Shown here one piece after another: positions 40,793 through 49,637 of a stretch of DNA of 64,000 nt. The stretch spans positions 310,001 through 374,000 of the forward strand of contig DBCS01000004.1 of the NCBI GenBank assembly GCA_002293185.1, written 5' to 3'. The position numbers and the translations under genes were made by a program. Positions within the stretch are counted from its first letter, which is position 1. Each line of letters opens with the position of its first letter. Below the pieces are notes generated by a model. The model was not told the DNA's origin and searched no databases. It was given only the letters and a program-made list of their open reading frames with translations. This DNA is from Flavobacteriales bacterium UBA952. GTDB lineage: Bacteria; Bacteroidota; Bacteroidia; Flavobacteriales_D; Crocinitomicaceae.

Positions 40793-42721
40793 TTAGTCGT
40801 TCCACATGTAGTATTTAGGAGTAATCATTTGTTCGGTGTTCAATTCTTCTTTGGTATACCGATGATTAAATATTTCAATTTCCATATCAGGGTAAATAAT
40901 AAAGGTTACACTTGATGAAGCATAGGCACTCATATCCATGAAAATCATTTGGCCGTTGCGGCGTAAATGAATCCGTACAGTGTGGTGGAAATCTCGAAGA
41001 CCGTTATAGTCAGTCTGAGGAAGGGGTTCAAATTGTTCCGAAAAATGCTGATAGGCCAAAAAGACAATTGCTTCTATTTCTTTTTTTGAAAAGAGCAGCG
41101 AATCTATGCGTTGAATTTTGATGAGCCGTTCCAAGCCTTGTTTGGTTTCTAAAGTAAGACTTGGTAAGTCTTTTCTTTTATGAATCGATGCATATTTTGG
41201 ATTAGGAATACCCATCTCGTAGAACCTTTCAAAAATTAATGACCCATCTGCAGCGTATTCGCGGCACCAACCATCTCTCAAACCTGCGCTATACCTGTAA
41301 TCAAGCAATACCTGGCCAGTCGAATCTAATTCTTGGTAAGGGCCATGCAAGCTATCCAAAATGGTATGCAAAGCGCGAATTTTGATCCCGTTGCTCGCAT
41401 AATACTCTTTGTAACAATCTTTGTTCTTGTATTCGATGCGGCTTTCAAAATTTCCATTCGGGTAATAAAGCTCTTGCACTTGTTTAAAAAAGCCGTCAGC
41501 GCTTGTTTCAGCAATAAAAAGCTGTTCTAACACCATTTTCGGGTACCAACGTTTGACTTCTTTATAACTATTTGAACCCTTTTCTTTATGAATTTCTAAG
41601 CGCTGCCATTCGCCATTCGGATAAAACTCAACCAGGGAGGTATCTTGCCCCTTGCGGTAGTCTCGACGCCAATGCAGTTGCCCATCGTTATACCACCAGG
41701 TTTCTACGCCTTTATGGCGGTTTAGCAATTGGATGTCGACATCGTGGGTTTGGACCCCAGCAGCGGTCCATTCTTTAAGATACCCATTAGCACCTACATC
41801 CAACACCTGCTCTAGGGTGAGCTGGCCATTTTCAGCCCATTCTTTTTTGTTGGGCTCAAACGGATGTGCCGTTTCTAAATCATACAAATACCAATAGGCT
41901 TGTTGACCATTGGCATGCCAGCCCTTCCACTCTCCTACGGGCACATTATTTTCGTAATATCGCTCCGTTTCTAATTTTCCGTCTTGAAAATAACTTTTAA
42001 AAATTCCATTTAAGCTGCCATCTTTGTATTTCCCTTTTGATTTGAGCTTGCCATTTTCGTAATACGTCAAAACAGGGCCGTGCAAAGACCGGTGCTCGTG
42101 ATTTCCATCTTTAATAAATTGGTGCTGTTTGCGTTCAAATAATTCACCACCGTCGTAATAGGTCAGTTCGGCACCAAATGGAACCATCAAATACGTGTAA
42201 CCCTCTTCGTCTAACGTATGGGGAGGATGCCCACTTTTGTCCGATTCTTGGAGTTCACGGTATCTGATCCAAGCATAAGACCTTTCAAAGCGCTTTTGCC
42301 CTTTTAAACCATACTCCACAGTTTTCAGGCAGCGACGCCCTTCCTGATTCAAATAATAAATATTGTGGGTTTGGAGTGGTCCGTTTTCGAAATATACCTT
42401 TTGATCGATGAGAATAGAATCGTTGTCCCAGATAGAGAATTTACTGCGTACCCTTGGCTTGCCTTCAAATGTATTGAGTATTTCTTCTGTTAGCCTTCCC
42501 TTTACGAAGGTACGGCGTTCGTATATTTTGCCTAAATGCAGAACTTGACAAACCCCTTCACGCGGCGTTTTTAAATCATCCTCGTAGAAAGTAGAGAACA
42601 AATAATGCCCACCCTTCTTATTTTGTGGCTTGAACTCACAGTTGTCTTGGGTAAAAGCCTGTGATACCAACAAAGGAAAACAAAAAGAAAAAAATAAAAG
42701 CCGACTGAAGAACAGCATCAT
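40793..42721 (-). CDS. Secreted MORN/YwqK-repeat protein
   Basis: 642 residues with a signal peptide (about 1-24, SQAFTQ). At least a dozen MORN-like repeats of about 20-24 residues (YYENGKLKSKGKYKDG, YFQDGKLETERYYENN, WYNDGQLHWRRDYRKGQ) run from about 120 to 520, followed by a TonB-C-like tail near 560-640. Such proteins are often auto-annotated as YwqK-type antitoxins, but no toxin gene is near and the signal peptide argues for an envelope or surface protein. Partners are unknown. ATG at 42721 and 42718 are both usable. Confidence 0.78.
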   Translation of the reverse strand: MMLFFSRLLFFSFCFPLLVSQAFTQDNCEFKPQNKKGGHYLFSTFYEDDLKTPREGVCQVLHLGKIYERRTFVKGRLTEEILNTFEGKPRVRSKFSIWDNDSILIDQKVYFENGPLQTHNIYYLNQEGRRCLKTVEYGLKGQKRFERSYAWIRYRELQESDKSGHPPHTLDEEGYTYLMVPFGAELTYYDGGELFERKQHQFIKDGNHEHRSLHGPVLTYYENGKLKSKGKYKDGSLNGIFKSYFQDGKLETERYYENNVPVGEWKGWHANGQQAYWYLYDLETAHPFEPNKKEWAENGQLTLEQVLDVGANGYLKEWTAAGVQTHDVDIQLLNRHKGVETWWYNDGQLHWRRDYRKGQDTSLVEFYPNGEWQRLEIHKEKGSNSYKEVKRWYPKMVLEQLFIAETSADGFFKQVQELYYPNGNFESRIEYKNKDCYKEYYASNGIKIRALHTILDSLHGPYQELDSTGQVLLDYRYSAGLRDGWCREYAADGSLIFERFYEMGIPNPKYASIHKRKDLPSLTLETKQGLERLIKIQRIDSLLFSKKEIEAIVFLAYQHFSEQFEPLPQTDYNGLRDFHHTVRIHLRRNGQMIFMDMSAYASSSVTFIIYPDMEIEIFNHRYTKEELNTEQMITPKYYMWND

Positions 42722-42869
42722 GATCTTGTTAACGCCTAAAGTTCGGAAATCTTAAGTTCTATGAAGTCTTTTTCTTTGAAAATCAAAAAAAAGTAAATCT
42801 CTTTTCTTCTTCTTGAAAAACTAAGTTATAGAAGATCTTAGGTTAGGTTTTAATTGTTATAAATCCGAA

Positions 42870-44288
42870 TCAATTTGTCTTTAAGACTTTACTCTGACAA
42901 ACGAAATCAGTTCTTGGAACTTCTGTTTTAGAAATGGCACCAAAACCGCCGTCCACTTCAGTAAAGTTGCGGTAGCCACGCGCTTGTAAAATAGAAGCGG
43001 CTATCATGCTGCGGTAACCACCTGCACAATGCATAAAAAAATGCTGACTAGGGTCAATATCTTTGGTCCAGTCATTGATATAAGCAAGCGGTTTGCTGTA
43101 TGCATCCTCGACATGTTCTGCCTCGTACTCGCTTTCTTTACGAACGTCAATGACCATAGATTCGCCAGCTTTAAATTGGGCAGCAAATTCATCGGCTGTA
43201 ATGCGCTTCACTTGATCAACCTCTTTACCAGCTTCTTGCCAGGCAGCAAAGCCACCTTCTAGGTACCCCAGTACTTTATCGAAGCCAACGCGGCTAAGTC
43301 GGGTAATAACTTCTTCTTCCATCCCGGCCTCAGTAATTAATACAATTTCTTGCTTGACATCGCCAATTAGGGCTCCAACCCATGGAGCAAAGTCACCGCG
43401 AATACCAATATTGACGGCTTGCGGAATAAAACCTTGGTAAAAATCAGCAGCTGGGCGCGTATCTAAAATCAATGCACCAGTAGCCTCAACAAGTGTTTCA
43501 AAAGCAGCTGGGCTAAGTGGCGTCATCGCCTTTTCTTTTACAGCCTCAAAACTGTCGTATCCTTTTTTATTCATGGCTACATTGTGGCCAAAATAAGCTG
43601 GAGGAGGCAATAAACCGTCTGTTACGGCTGCAATGAACGCCTCTTTGTTTGGCTGATTGAGCGCATAATTCATTTTCTTTTGATTGCCAAGTGTGTCCAC
43701 GGTTTCTTTCATCATATTTTTACCGCAAGCAGAACCCGCACCATGCGCTGGATAAACGGTCAAGTCGTCGGCCAATGGCATAATTTTAGTCATCAAAGAC
43801 TCATAAAGCATACCCGCCAATTGTTCTTGGGTCATGTCGGCAGCTTTTTGAGCGAGGTCTGGGCGGCCTACATCACCTAAAAAGAGGGTGTCTCCAGAGA
43901 AAATAGCTTCATCCTTACCTTCTTCGTTGATCAACAAAAAGGTTGTGCTCTCCATTGTGTGCCCTGGCGTGTGCAACACTTTAATTTTGACAGCGCCTAT
44001 TTCAAATACTTGACCGTCTTCGGCAATGATGGCCTCAAACTCGGTTTTTGCAGTTGGTCCGTAAACAATTGGCGCACCTGTTTGCTTGCTTAAGTCGAGA
44101 TGGCCAGAAACGAAATCAGCATGAAAATGCGTTTCAAAAATATACTTGAGCTTGACGCCATCTGCTGCAATTCGGTCTAGGTAAGGCTGCACCTCTCTTA
44201 GTGGATCAATAATAAATGCTTCCTTGTTACTCACAACATAATACGCGCCCTGCGCTAAACAACCGGTATAAATTTGTTCTGTTTTCAT
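42870..44288 (-). CDS. CstB-like persulfide dioxygenase/sulfurtransferase (MBL + two rhodanese domains)
   Basis: 472 residues, cytosolic. Residues 1-230 are a metallo-beta-lactamase fold of the ETHE1/persulfide dioxygenase type: H54 and H56 in THFHADF, H110 in TPGHT, D133 in SGDTLFLGDVGRPDL, H182 in YPAHG. The usual motif histidine after the aspartate is F59. A first rhodanese domain (about 265-355) lacks the active cysteine (LITEAGMEEEV), while the second (about 365-460) keeps C421 in HCAGGYRS. The order MBL, pseudo-rhodanese, rhodanese is that of CstB, which oxidises persulfides to thiosulfate. Likely role: detoxification of sulfane sulfur. No CsoR/CstR repressor gene is adjacent. Confidence 0.88.
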   Translation of the reverse strand: MKTEQIYTGCLAQGAYYVVSNKEAFIIDPLREVQPYLDRIAADGVKLKYIFETHFHADFVSGHLDLSKQTGAPIVYGPTAKTEFEAIIAEDGQVFEIGAVKIKVLHTPGHTMESTTFLLINEEGKDEAIFSGDTLFLGDVGRPDLAQKAADMTQEQLAGMLYESLMTKIMPLADDLTVYPAHGAGSACGKNMMKETVDTLGNQKKMNYALNQPNKEAFIAAVTDGLLPPPAYFGHNVAMNKKGYDSFEAVKEKAMTPLSPAAFETLVEATGALILDTRPAADFYQGFIPQAVNIGIRGDFAPWVGALIGDVKQEIVLITEAGMEEEVITRLSRVGFDKVLGYLEGGFAAWQEAGKEVDQVKRITADEFAAQFKAGESMVIDVRKESEYEAEHVEDAYSKPLAYINDWTKDIDPSQHFFMHCAGGYRSMIAASILQARGYRNFTEVDGGFGAISKTEVPRTDFVCQSKVLKTN

Positions 44289-44397
44289 TTTTGGAAGGTA
44301 ATTAATTATTTAATGATGGATTTCTTATTTGCTCAAATTGAATACCTCAAATATATCACGAGAAATCTTAATTCAATGTAACTACTATTTTCTCGCA

Positions 44398-45621
44398 TTA
44401 ATCTTCCCAGAAGTCGGGATTTCCATTTTCTTCGAGTAATTTTTGCCAGTTGTAGCTGGGGTCATCTGCATCGAAAAGAATGGCTTTGTACTCTCCTTCA
44501 GAGATTTCATAGCGCAAGACTTCTTCACCAGTATAGGCCTCAATGGCATCGAGCAATGGGATTTCGTCTTTGCTGCAAAACGAGATGGCCTGCCCAAGCG
44601 CATTGCCTCTTCCCGTTCGGCCGCAACGGTGCACGTAATTTTCTGGGTTGTCAGGGAGGTCATAATTGATCACATATTCCATATTTGGAATATCGATACC
44701 CCTAGAAGCGACATCAGTAGTGATGAGCACTTGGTTTTTGCCCTCTCTAAATTTTTCGAGCAAACCAAAGCGTTCATTTTGTGGAACCCCGCCGTGCAAA
44801 GCCTCCGCATGAACACCAACACGTTCCATGGCCTTCACGATTCTTTCAACCCGCACTTTGGTGCGCGCAAAAACCAAAAAACGTGCCTCTGGGTATTCGC
44901 CAATCATGTTTTCTAGAAAAAACCGCTTGTCGTCCATTTCAATGAAGGCAACCGCATGCTGAACATTCTTGGAAACAGGGTTTTGAGGCGAGAGCTGAAT
45001 ACGGATTGCGGAGCGCACAACGTCGTAGGCCAAGGATTTGATTTTTTTATCGATAGTTGCCGTAAAAAATAAGGTTTGGTGCTTTGCTGGGATTTTCTTG
45101 ATAATATCTTGGATGTCTTTATTAAAGCCGAGGTCGAGCATGAGATCGGCCTCGTCCAAGACAAGTGTATGCACACCTGATACATCGAGATGCCCCTGGG
45201 CAATGAGGTCAAACATACGACCTGGTGTGGCAATCAGCACCTCAGCGCCTATTTGTAATTGCTTGATTTGCGCTTCTTGCTCTACCCCACCATACAAACC
45301 GATGACCTTAACTTTCGTTTGGGCGCCAATTTGCTCAAAGACGCCCGTAATTTGTTGCGCAAGCTCACGAGTTGGCACAAGTACAATACAACGGATTTGA
45401 ATAGAGTTGGTGGCGTTTTTTTTATATTTAAGTAACTTATTAAGAACCGGAATAACAAACGCTGCCGTTTTACCAGTGCCCGTCTGAGCAACGGCCATGA
45501 CGTCTTCACCATCCAAAATATGTTTTATGGCACGGTATTGGATATCTGTAGGACGTCTGAAACCGAGCACTTCTAGTTGGTCCTTAATTTTTTGGTCAAT
45601 AGGGTAGTCTTCAAATTTCAT
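44398..45621 (-). CDS. DEAD-box RNA helicase
   Basis: 407 residues from the ATG at 45621. A GTG at 45627 overlaps the -7 element and is less likely. All core motifs are present: Q motif (GFRRPTDIQ), AQTGTGKTAA (I), PTRELAQQ (Ia), TPGR (Ib), DEADLMLDLGF (II), FTATID (III, TAT instead of SAT), DVASRGIDIP (V) and HRCGRTGR (VI). The C-terminal extension is short and acidic rather than basic. RhlE/CshA-type helicases unwind structured RNA during ribosome assembly, decay or cold growth. Which subfamily it belongs to is uncertain. Confidence 0.93.
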   Translation of the reverse strand: MKFEDYPIDQKIKDQLEVLGFRRPTDIQYRAIKHILDGEDVMAVAQTGTGKTAAFVIPVLNKLLKYKKNATNSIQIRCIVLVPTRELAQQITGVFEQIGAQTKVKVIGLYGGVEQEAQIKQLQIGAEVLIATPGRMFDLIAQGHLDVSGVHTLVLDEADLMLDLGFNKDIQDIIKKIPAKHQTLFFTATIDKKIKSLAYDVVRSAIRIQLSPQNPVSKNVQHAVAFIEMDDKRFFLENMIGEYPEARFLVFARTKVRVERIVKAMERVGVHAEALHGGVPQNERFGLLEKFREGKNQVLITTDVASRGIDIPNMEYVINYDLPDNPENYVHRCGRTGRGNALGQAISFCSKDEIPLLDAIEAYTGEEVLRYEISEGEYKAILFDADDPSYNWQKLLEENGNPDFWED

Positions 45622-45626
45622 GAACA

Positions 45627-45634
45627 CAAAGATA
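45627..45634 (-). promoter_or_regulatory. -7 promoter element for the DEAD-box gene
   Basis: Minus strand TATCTTTG, an exact consensus match, with five bases before the ATG at 45621. Predicted leader is nil or a few bases. Confidence 0.55.
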
Positions 45635-45686
45635 CGACTAATAATAAAGACCCTACTTTTACGTTTTTCAATTCAAAATCTCAACA

Positions 45687-47372
45687 ATGAAAATCAAATT
45701 ACTCCTCTCCATTGCTCTTTTGACCAGCACCCTCCTTGCCAATGATAAGGTTACCGTCAAAAGCACTTTGCACAGCGTCACCGTCTACACTCAAGGCGCT
45801 CAACTGCAGCACAAAGCCAATTACACGATTAAAGCGGGCCTAAGCGAGGTCATTGTAGAAGGCATTTCACCGCAAATTGCTGCTGGAACTATTCAAGTGA
45901 AAGCAACCGGTGCGGTGGTTATTCTAGATTCCAAATATGAATACTACTACCCGCAGCCTCAATTGGAATTGTTGGTTCGAGATCTTCCGCCCAAAATAAA
46001 ATCTGCCATAAGGGTGTTAGAAGACTCCATCAGGCTCGTCAATTTTGAGCTACGCGACATCAACGACGAAATTGAAGTGTTGGTAGCTGCCCGCAAAATT
46101 ATCATTTCTAACGGCGCTGTTAAAGGCCAAGGCAAGGTCAATGACAGCATTCAGTTATTGAAAGCTACTGTCGATTATTACACCACAAAAGTTTCCGAAC
46201 TCAATAAAAAAATCAGTAGCCTTGACCGTCAAAAAGTAAAGAAAACCGACCTCCTATCAGAACTCAACACAAGACTCGAAGACTTGCAAAACTACGCCGA
46301 GCAAAACAATCAAACACCTGAAAAAAAAGGGGTTCCACGGATTATAATCACTTTTATGGCCAAAGATGCCGCTAGTGGCCGCATCGACCTCAGCTATTTA
46401 GCTTCAAACGCCGGCTGGACACCTCTCTACGACATCCGTAGCGAAGCCGCAACAGGTAAAATCAGCCTCACATACAAAGCACAAGTGCGCCAGCTAACAG
46501 GTTTGGACTGGGACGACATCAAGCTCAGCATCTCGACCAACAACCCATACGCTAATAAAACCAAACCAGAACTTAACCCGTGGTACATCGACTACCAAGA
46601 ATTTAGAAAACAACTAGAAGAAAAAGGCAAACTTCGATCTGACGCATTCGACGATGCACCAGCAGTCAATAGTACCGCTTTAAACATGGGTTTTATGTAT
46701 TCGACTAATGCAGCTGTAGAAATCAACGCACTCGGAGCCGAACAATTCACCACCATTGTTCAACAACTCATCTCGGCCGAGTTCAAGATAGACCTCAACT
46801 ACAGCATTGCCTCAGACAATCAAGTGCGCATGGTGTTGGTCAAGCAGTCTGAGCTCAACACGAGTTTTCGTTACTATGCCGTGCCTAAACTCGACCCAGG
46901 CGTATATTTAGTGGCCCAAATGACCAAACTAGACGAGCTTCAGCTCGTACCAGCCAAAGCCAATATCTTCTTTGACGGCACGTACATTGGCGAAACCTAC
47001 CTTGACCCCACCACCATGGACGACACCCTCAATTTGTCGTTGGGCAAAGATCCAAATATTGTCGTGAAGCGCACGCTTCTCAAAAACCAAAGCAAAGAAC
47101 GCATTATTCAAGATAAAAAAGAACGGAGCTTTGCCTATAACATAGAAGTGCGCAATCTGAAGTCTTCCGAAATTGAGCTCTTTATACAAGATCAAATCCC
47201 CCTAACCACAAACCCTGATATTACCATCGAAAAATCAAATTTAGGTAAAGGTAAAATCGACGAAAAAACTGGGCTTATCGAATGGCAATTGAAACTCAAA
47301 GCCAAGGAAAGTCAATCCTTTGACTACGACTTTAAGGTGCGCCATGCCAAAGATAAAACAGTACAGATCTAA
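45687..47372 (+). CDS. DUF4139 (MuiA-type) secreted protein
   Basis: 561 residues with a signal peptide (about 1-18, STLLAN). The N-terminal DUF4140-like domain (VTVYTQGAQLQHKANYTIKAGLSEVIVEGI) is followed by a long coiled coil (about 90-220, with KISSLDRQKVKKTDLLSELNTRLEDL). The C-terminal DUF4139 beta domain has DLSYLASNAGWTPLYDIR, LTYKAQVRQLTGLDWDDIKLSIST and the end VRNLKSSEIELFIQDQIP. Members are named mucoidy inhibitor MuiA-like, but the biochemical role is not known. A stretch near 310-345 with low similarity to the rest may be a linker. Divergent from the DEAD-box gene. Confidence 0.85.
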   Translation: MKIKLLLSIALLTSTLLANDKVTVKSTLHSVTVYTQGAQLQHKANYTIKAGLSEVIVEGISPQIAAGTIQVKATGAVVILDSKYEYYYPQPQLELLVRDLPPKIKSAIRVLEDSIRLVNFELRDINDEIEVLVAARKIIISNGAVKGQGKVNDSIQLLKATVDYYTTKVSELNKKISSLDRQKVKKTDLLSELNTRLEDLQNYAEQNNQTPEKKGVPRIIITFMAKDAASGRIDLSYLASNAGWTPLYDIRSEAATGKISLTYKAQVRQLTGLDWDDIKLSISTNNPYANKTKPELNPWYIDYQEFRKQLEEKGKLRSDAFDDAPAVNSTALNMGFMYSTNAAVEINALGAEQFTTIVQQLISAEFKIDLNYSIASDNQVRMVLVKQSELNTSFRYYAVPKLDPGVYLVAQMTKLDELQLVPAKANIFFDGTYIGETYLDPTTMDDTLNLSLGKDPNIVVKRTLLKNQSKERIIQDKKERSFAYNIEVRNLKSSEIELFIQDQIPLTTNPDITIEKSNLGKGKIDEKTGLIEWQLKLKAKESQSFDYDFKVRHAKDKTVQI

Positions 47373-47442
47373 GGCCCACGCAAGCCTATTATAAAAAAAT
47401 AAAAAATAGGTCCTGACAAAAACGCCGACCGAAGCTTTTTTC

Positions 47443-47450
47443 TAACTTCG
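47443..47450 (+). promoter_or_regulatory. Near-consensus -7 element for the exonuclease/GIY-YIG gene
   Basis: TAACTTCG differs from TAnnTTTG at one position and lies four bases before the ATG at 47455. It would give a leaderless transcript for the downstream gene run. Confidence 0.4.
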
Positions 47451-47454
47451 TAGC

Positions 47455-48846
47455 ATGAATTTTGTCATTGTCGACGTCGAAACAACAGGTGGCCATACCA
47501 AAGAATCCAAAATCACAGATTTGGCGATCTACAAGCACGACGGAACACAAGTCATTGACCATTTCCAGAGCTTAGTCAATCCAGAACAGCGCATCCCAGA
47601 GTTCATCGTTCGTTTGACAGGCATCACAGATCAGATGGTTGCTGACGCGCCAAAGTTCTATGAACTAGCCAAGGAAATCATTGAATTTTGCGAAGGCTGT
47701 GTTTTTGTGGCCCACAACGTTGCCTTTGACTACGGCATGTTTAAAAGTGAATTCAAGCGCTTGGGCTACGAATTTCGGATGCCCCAGCTTTGCACAGTTC
47801 GTGCAGCGCGGTATGTGCTTCCTGGCCATGCATCGTACAGCCTAGGTAAAATTTGTGCCGACCTCAGTATTCCAAATACAGCGCGTCACCGTGCCGATGG
47901 CGATGCCAAAGCCACCACAGAACTCTTTGGTATTCTCATACAAAAAGACGAAAACCAACTGCGGACATTTATTCAAGATGTACTCAATCCGAAGTCTGTG
48001 CATCCAAACCTCAGCTTGGAAAGTATAGAAGAGCTCCCCAATAAAACAGGTGTATATAAACTGTATAACGAGTTCAATCAAATCATTTATATCGGCAAAA
48101 GCATTCATATCAAAAAACGCATTGAGCAGCATTTGCGCAATACCAAAACAGCGAAAGGACAGCAAATGATCCAAGATATTTGCAGAGTGGAATACGAACT
48201 AACCGGTTCTGAACTCATTGCGATGTTACTCGAATCTCAGCTCATTAAAGAACTTAAACCCATTTACAATCGAAAATTGCGTAAGAGTTTGTTTCCATTT
48301 GGGCTCTATGACCAACAAGATGTCGATGGCTACCTCCGGCTTAAAATCGAAAGCACCGCCAAAAAACATGAAGAACCGCTTCTGCAATTCACTTCTCGTA
48401 AAGATGCACAAGGTTACCTCGAACATCTTGTTGAAAAATTGGAATTGTGTCAGAAACTATGTTATTTATACCCTACACAAAGTGCTTGTTTTCAATATAC
48501 CATTCAACAATGCAAAGGAGCTTGCATACAGGAAGAAAATCCGACATCTTACAATCTAAGAGTGCAGTCCTATATCGATCAACTTCAATTCAATGGGGAT
48601 ACCTTCTTTTTGGTCGACAAGGGCAGAAATAAAGGTGAAAAGAGCCTTGTTTGGATAGAAAACGGTATCTACCGAGGATATGGCTACGCACCTTTTCATT
48701 TTCATGGCAAAGAACCGCTGCACTGGAGTAGATACATCCAGACCGAAAAAGAAAACCGAGATAATAAGTCAATTGTACATCAATTTATGCGCAAACCTAG
48801 TGGCCAAAAACGAATCGATTTAACGCCAATCACAAGATTATTTTAA
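47455..48846 (+). CDS. DnaQ-type exonuclease fused to a UvrC-like GIY-YIG nuclease
   Basis: 463 residues. Residues 1-165 are a DEDDh 3'-5' exonuclease: D7 and E9 in VDVETTGG, HNVAFD (D92), and H145/D150 in HRADGDA. Residues about 195-275 are a GIY-YIG domain (GVYKLYNEFNQIIYIGKS, with the metal-binding glutamate in SELIAMLLESQL). The rest resembles the UvrC/Cho middle region with a cysteine cluster (QQCKGAC). The same fusion is known in actinobacteria and Bacteroidetes, annotated as DNA polymerase III epsilon or Cho-like endonuclease. It may make incisions at lesions and then resect. It overlaps the next gene by one base. Confidence 0.9.
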   Translation: MNFVIVDVETTGGHTKESKITDLAIYKHDGTQVIDHFQSLVNPEQRIPEFIVRLTGITDQMVADAPKFYELAKEIIEFCEGCVFVAHNVAFDYGMFKSEFKRLGYEFRMPQLCTVRAARYVLPGHASYSLGKICADLSIPNTARHRADGDAKATTELFGILIQKDENQLRTFIQDVLNPKSVHPNLSLESIEELPNKTGVYKLYNEFNQIIYIGKSIHIKKRIEQHLRNTKTAKGQQMIQDICRVEYELTGSELIAMLLESQLIKELKPIYNRKLRKSLFPFGLYDQQDVDGYLRLKIESTAKKHEEPLLQFTSRKDAQGYLEHLVEKLELCQKLCYLYPTQSACFQYTIQQCKGACIQEENPTSYNLRVQSYIDQLQFNGDTFFLVDKGRNKGEKSLVWIENGIYRGYGYAPFHFHGKEPLHWSRYIQTEKENRDNKSIVHQFMRKPSGQKRIDLTPITRLF

Positions 48847-49628
48847 TGACGGCAGGAAAACTAACCATCTTAGGTTCTGGCACCTCCCAAGGGGTGCCTG
48901 TTATTGCATGCCAATGTCCAACTTGTCAGTCTTCAGACCCCAAAGACAAAAGACTAAGGTCAAGTGTACTCATTGAACTACCCGAGCTTACATTTGCCAT
49001 AGATGCTGGCCCAGATTTTAGACAACAAATGCTAAGAGCTAAGGTACAGCACCTCGATTGCATTTTGCTTACCCACGAGCACAAAGACCACATCGCAGGC
49101 CTAGACGACGTTCGGGCTTTTAATTACCGACGACAGGCCGATTTTCCAATTTATTGCACACCCAAGGTTGAAACTGCACTCAAACGAGAATTTTACTATG
49201 CTTTTGAAGAAAATCCATACCCAGGAGTACCTAGGTTTGAGATCATAAAACTCCAAAAGGGACGTTTTGAATTGGGCAATTACGCAATTGAGGCCATAGA
49301 AGTTTGGCATCATAAAATGCAGGTCTTAGGATTTAGAATAGGTAAATTAGCATATATCACAGATGCCAAAACCATTACCAAAGTAGAGAAACTTAAACTT
49401 TTAAACCTAGACGTACTTATTATTAATACGCTGCACGAACAGACCCACCTCTCCCACTTTAATTTGGAAGAAGCGCTACAACTCATTGCTGAAATACAGC
49501 CAGAACAGAGCTATTTAACGCATATTTCACATCTTTTTGGTTTGCATGAAAAGGTCAATTCTACCCTGCCTCCGAATGTCAGTTTAGCTTTCGACGGACT
49601 CGAACTCTCATTTGATTTTTCCGATTAA
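48846..49628 (+). CDS. PhnP/RNase Z-like metallo-beta-lactamase hydrolase
   Basis: 260 residues. It has the GTSQGVPVIACQCPTC N-terminus typical of PhnP-like phosphodiesterases, with cysteines that may hold a structural zinc; HxHxDH is present as LTHEHKDHIAG, and later ligands are D in ITDAKT and H in LTHISHLFG. Substrates of this group include cyclic phosphodiesters and small nucleotides; the true one here is unknown. The start shares a base with the stop of the exonuclease/GIY-YIG gene (TAATG), so the two proteins are co-translated. Confidence 0.87.
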   Translation: MTAGKLTILGSGTSQGVPVIACQCPTCQSSDPKDKRLRSSVLIELPELTFAIDAGPDFRQQMLRAKVQHLDCILLTHEHKDHIAGLDDVRAFNYRRQADFPIYCTPKVETALKREFYYAFEENPYPGVPRFEIIKLQKGRFELGNYAIEAIEVWHHKMQVLGFRIGKLAYITDAKTITKVEKLKLLNLDVLIINTLHEQTHLSHFNLEEALQLIAEIQPEQSYLTHISHLFGLHEKVNSTLPPNVSLAFDGLELSFDFSD

Positions 49629-49637
49629 TTTTACAAG

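Noticed and set aside
40793..42721. YwqK-type antitoxin of a toxin-antitoxin pair
   Set aside because: The protein is long, carries a signal peptide and has no toxin-like neighbour; the MORN repeats alone do not indicate an antitoxin.
47455..48846. Exonuclease/GIY-YIG fusion as a homing endonuclease or mobile element
   Set aside because: The domains match the DnaQ plus UvrC/Cho repair arrangement, and there is no intron, intein or repeat around it.
49626..49633. TAATTTTA as a -7 promoter element before the GlsA-like gene
   Set aside because: It lacks the final G, overlaps the end of the upstream gene and the gene appears to be inside an operon.
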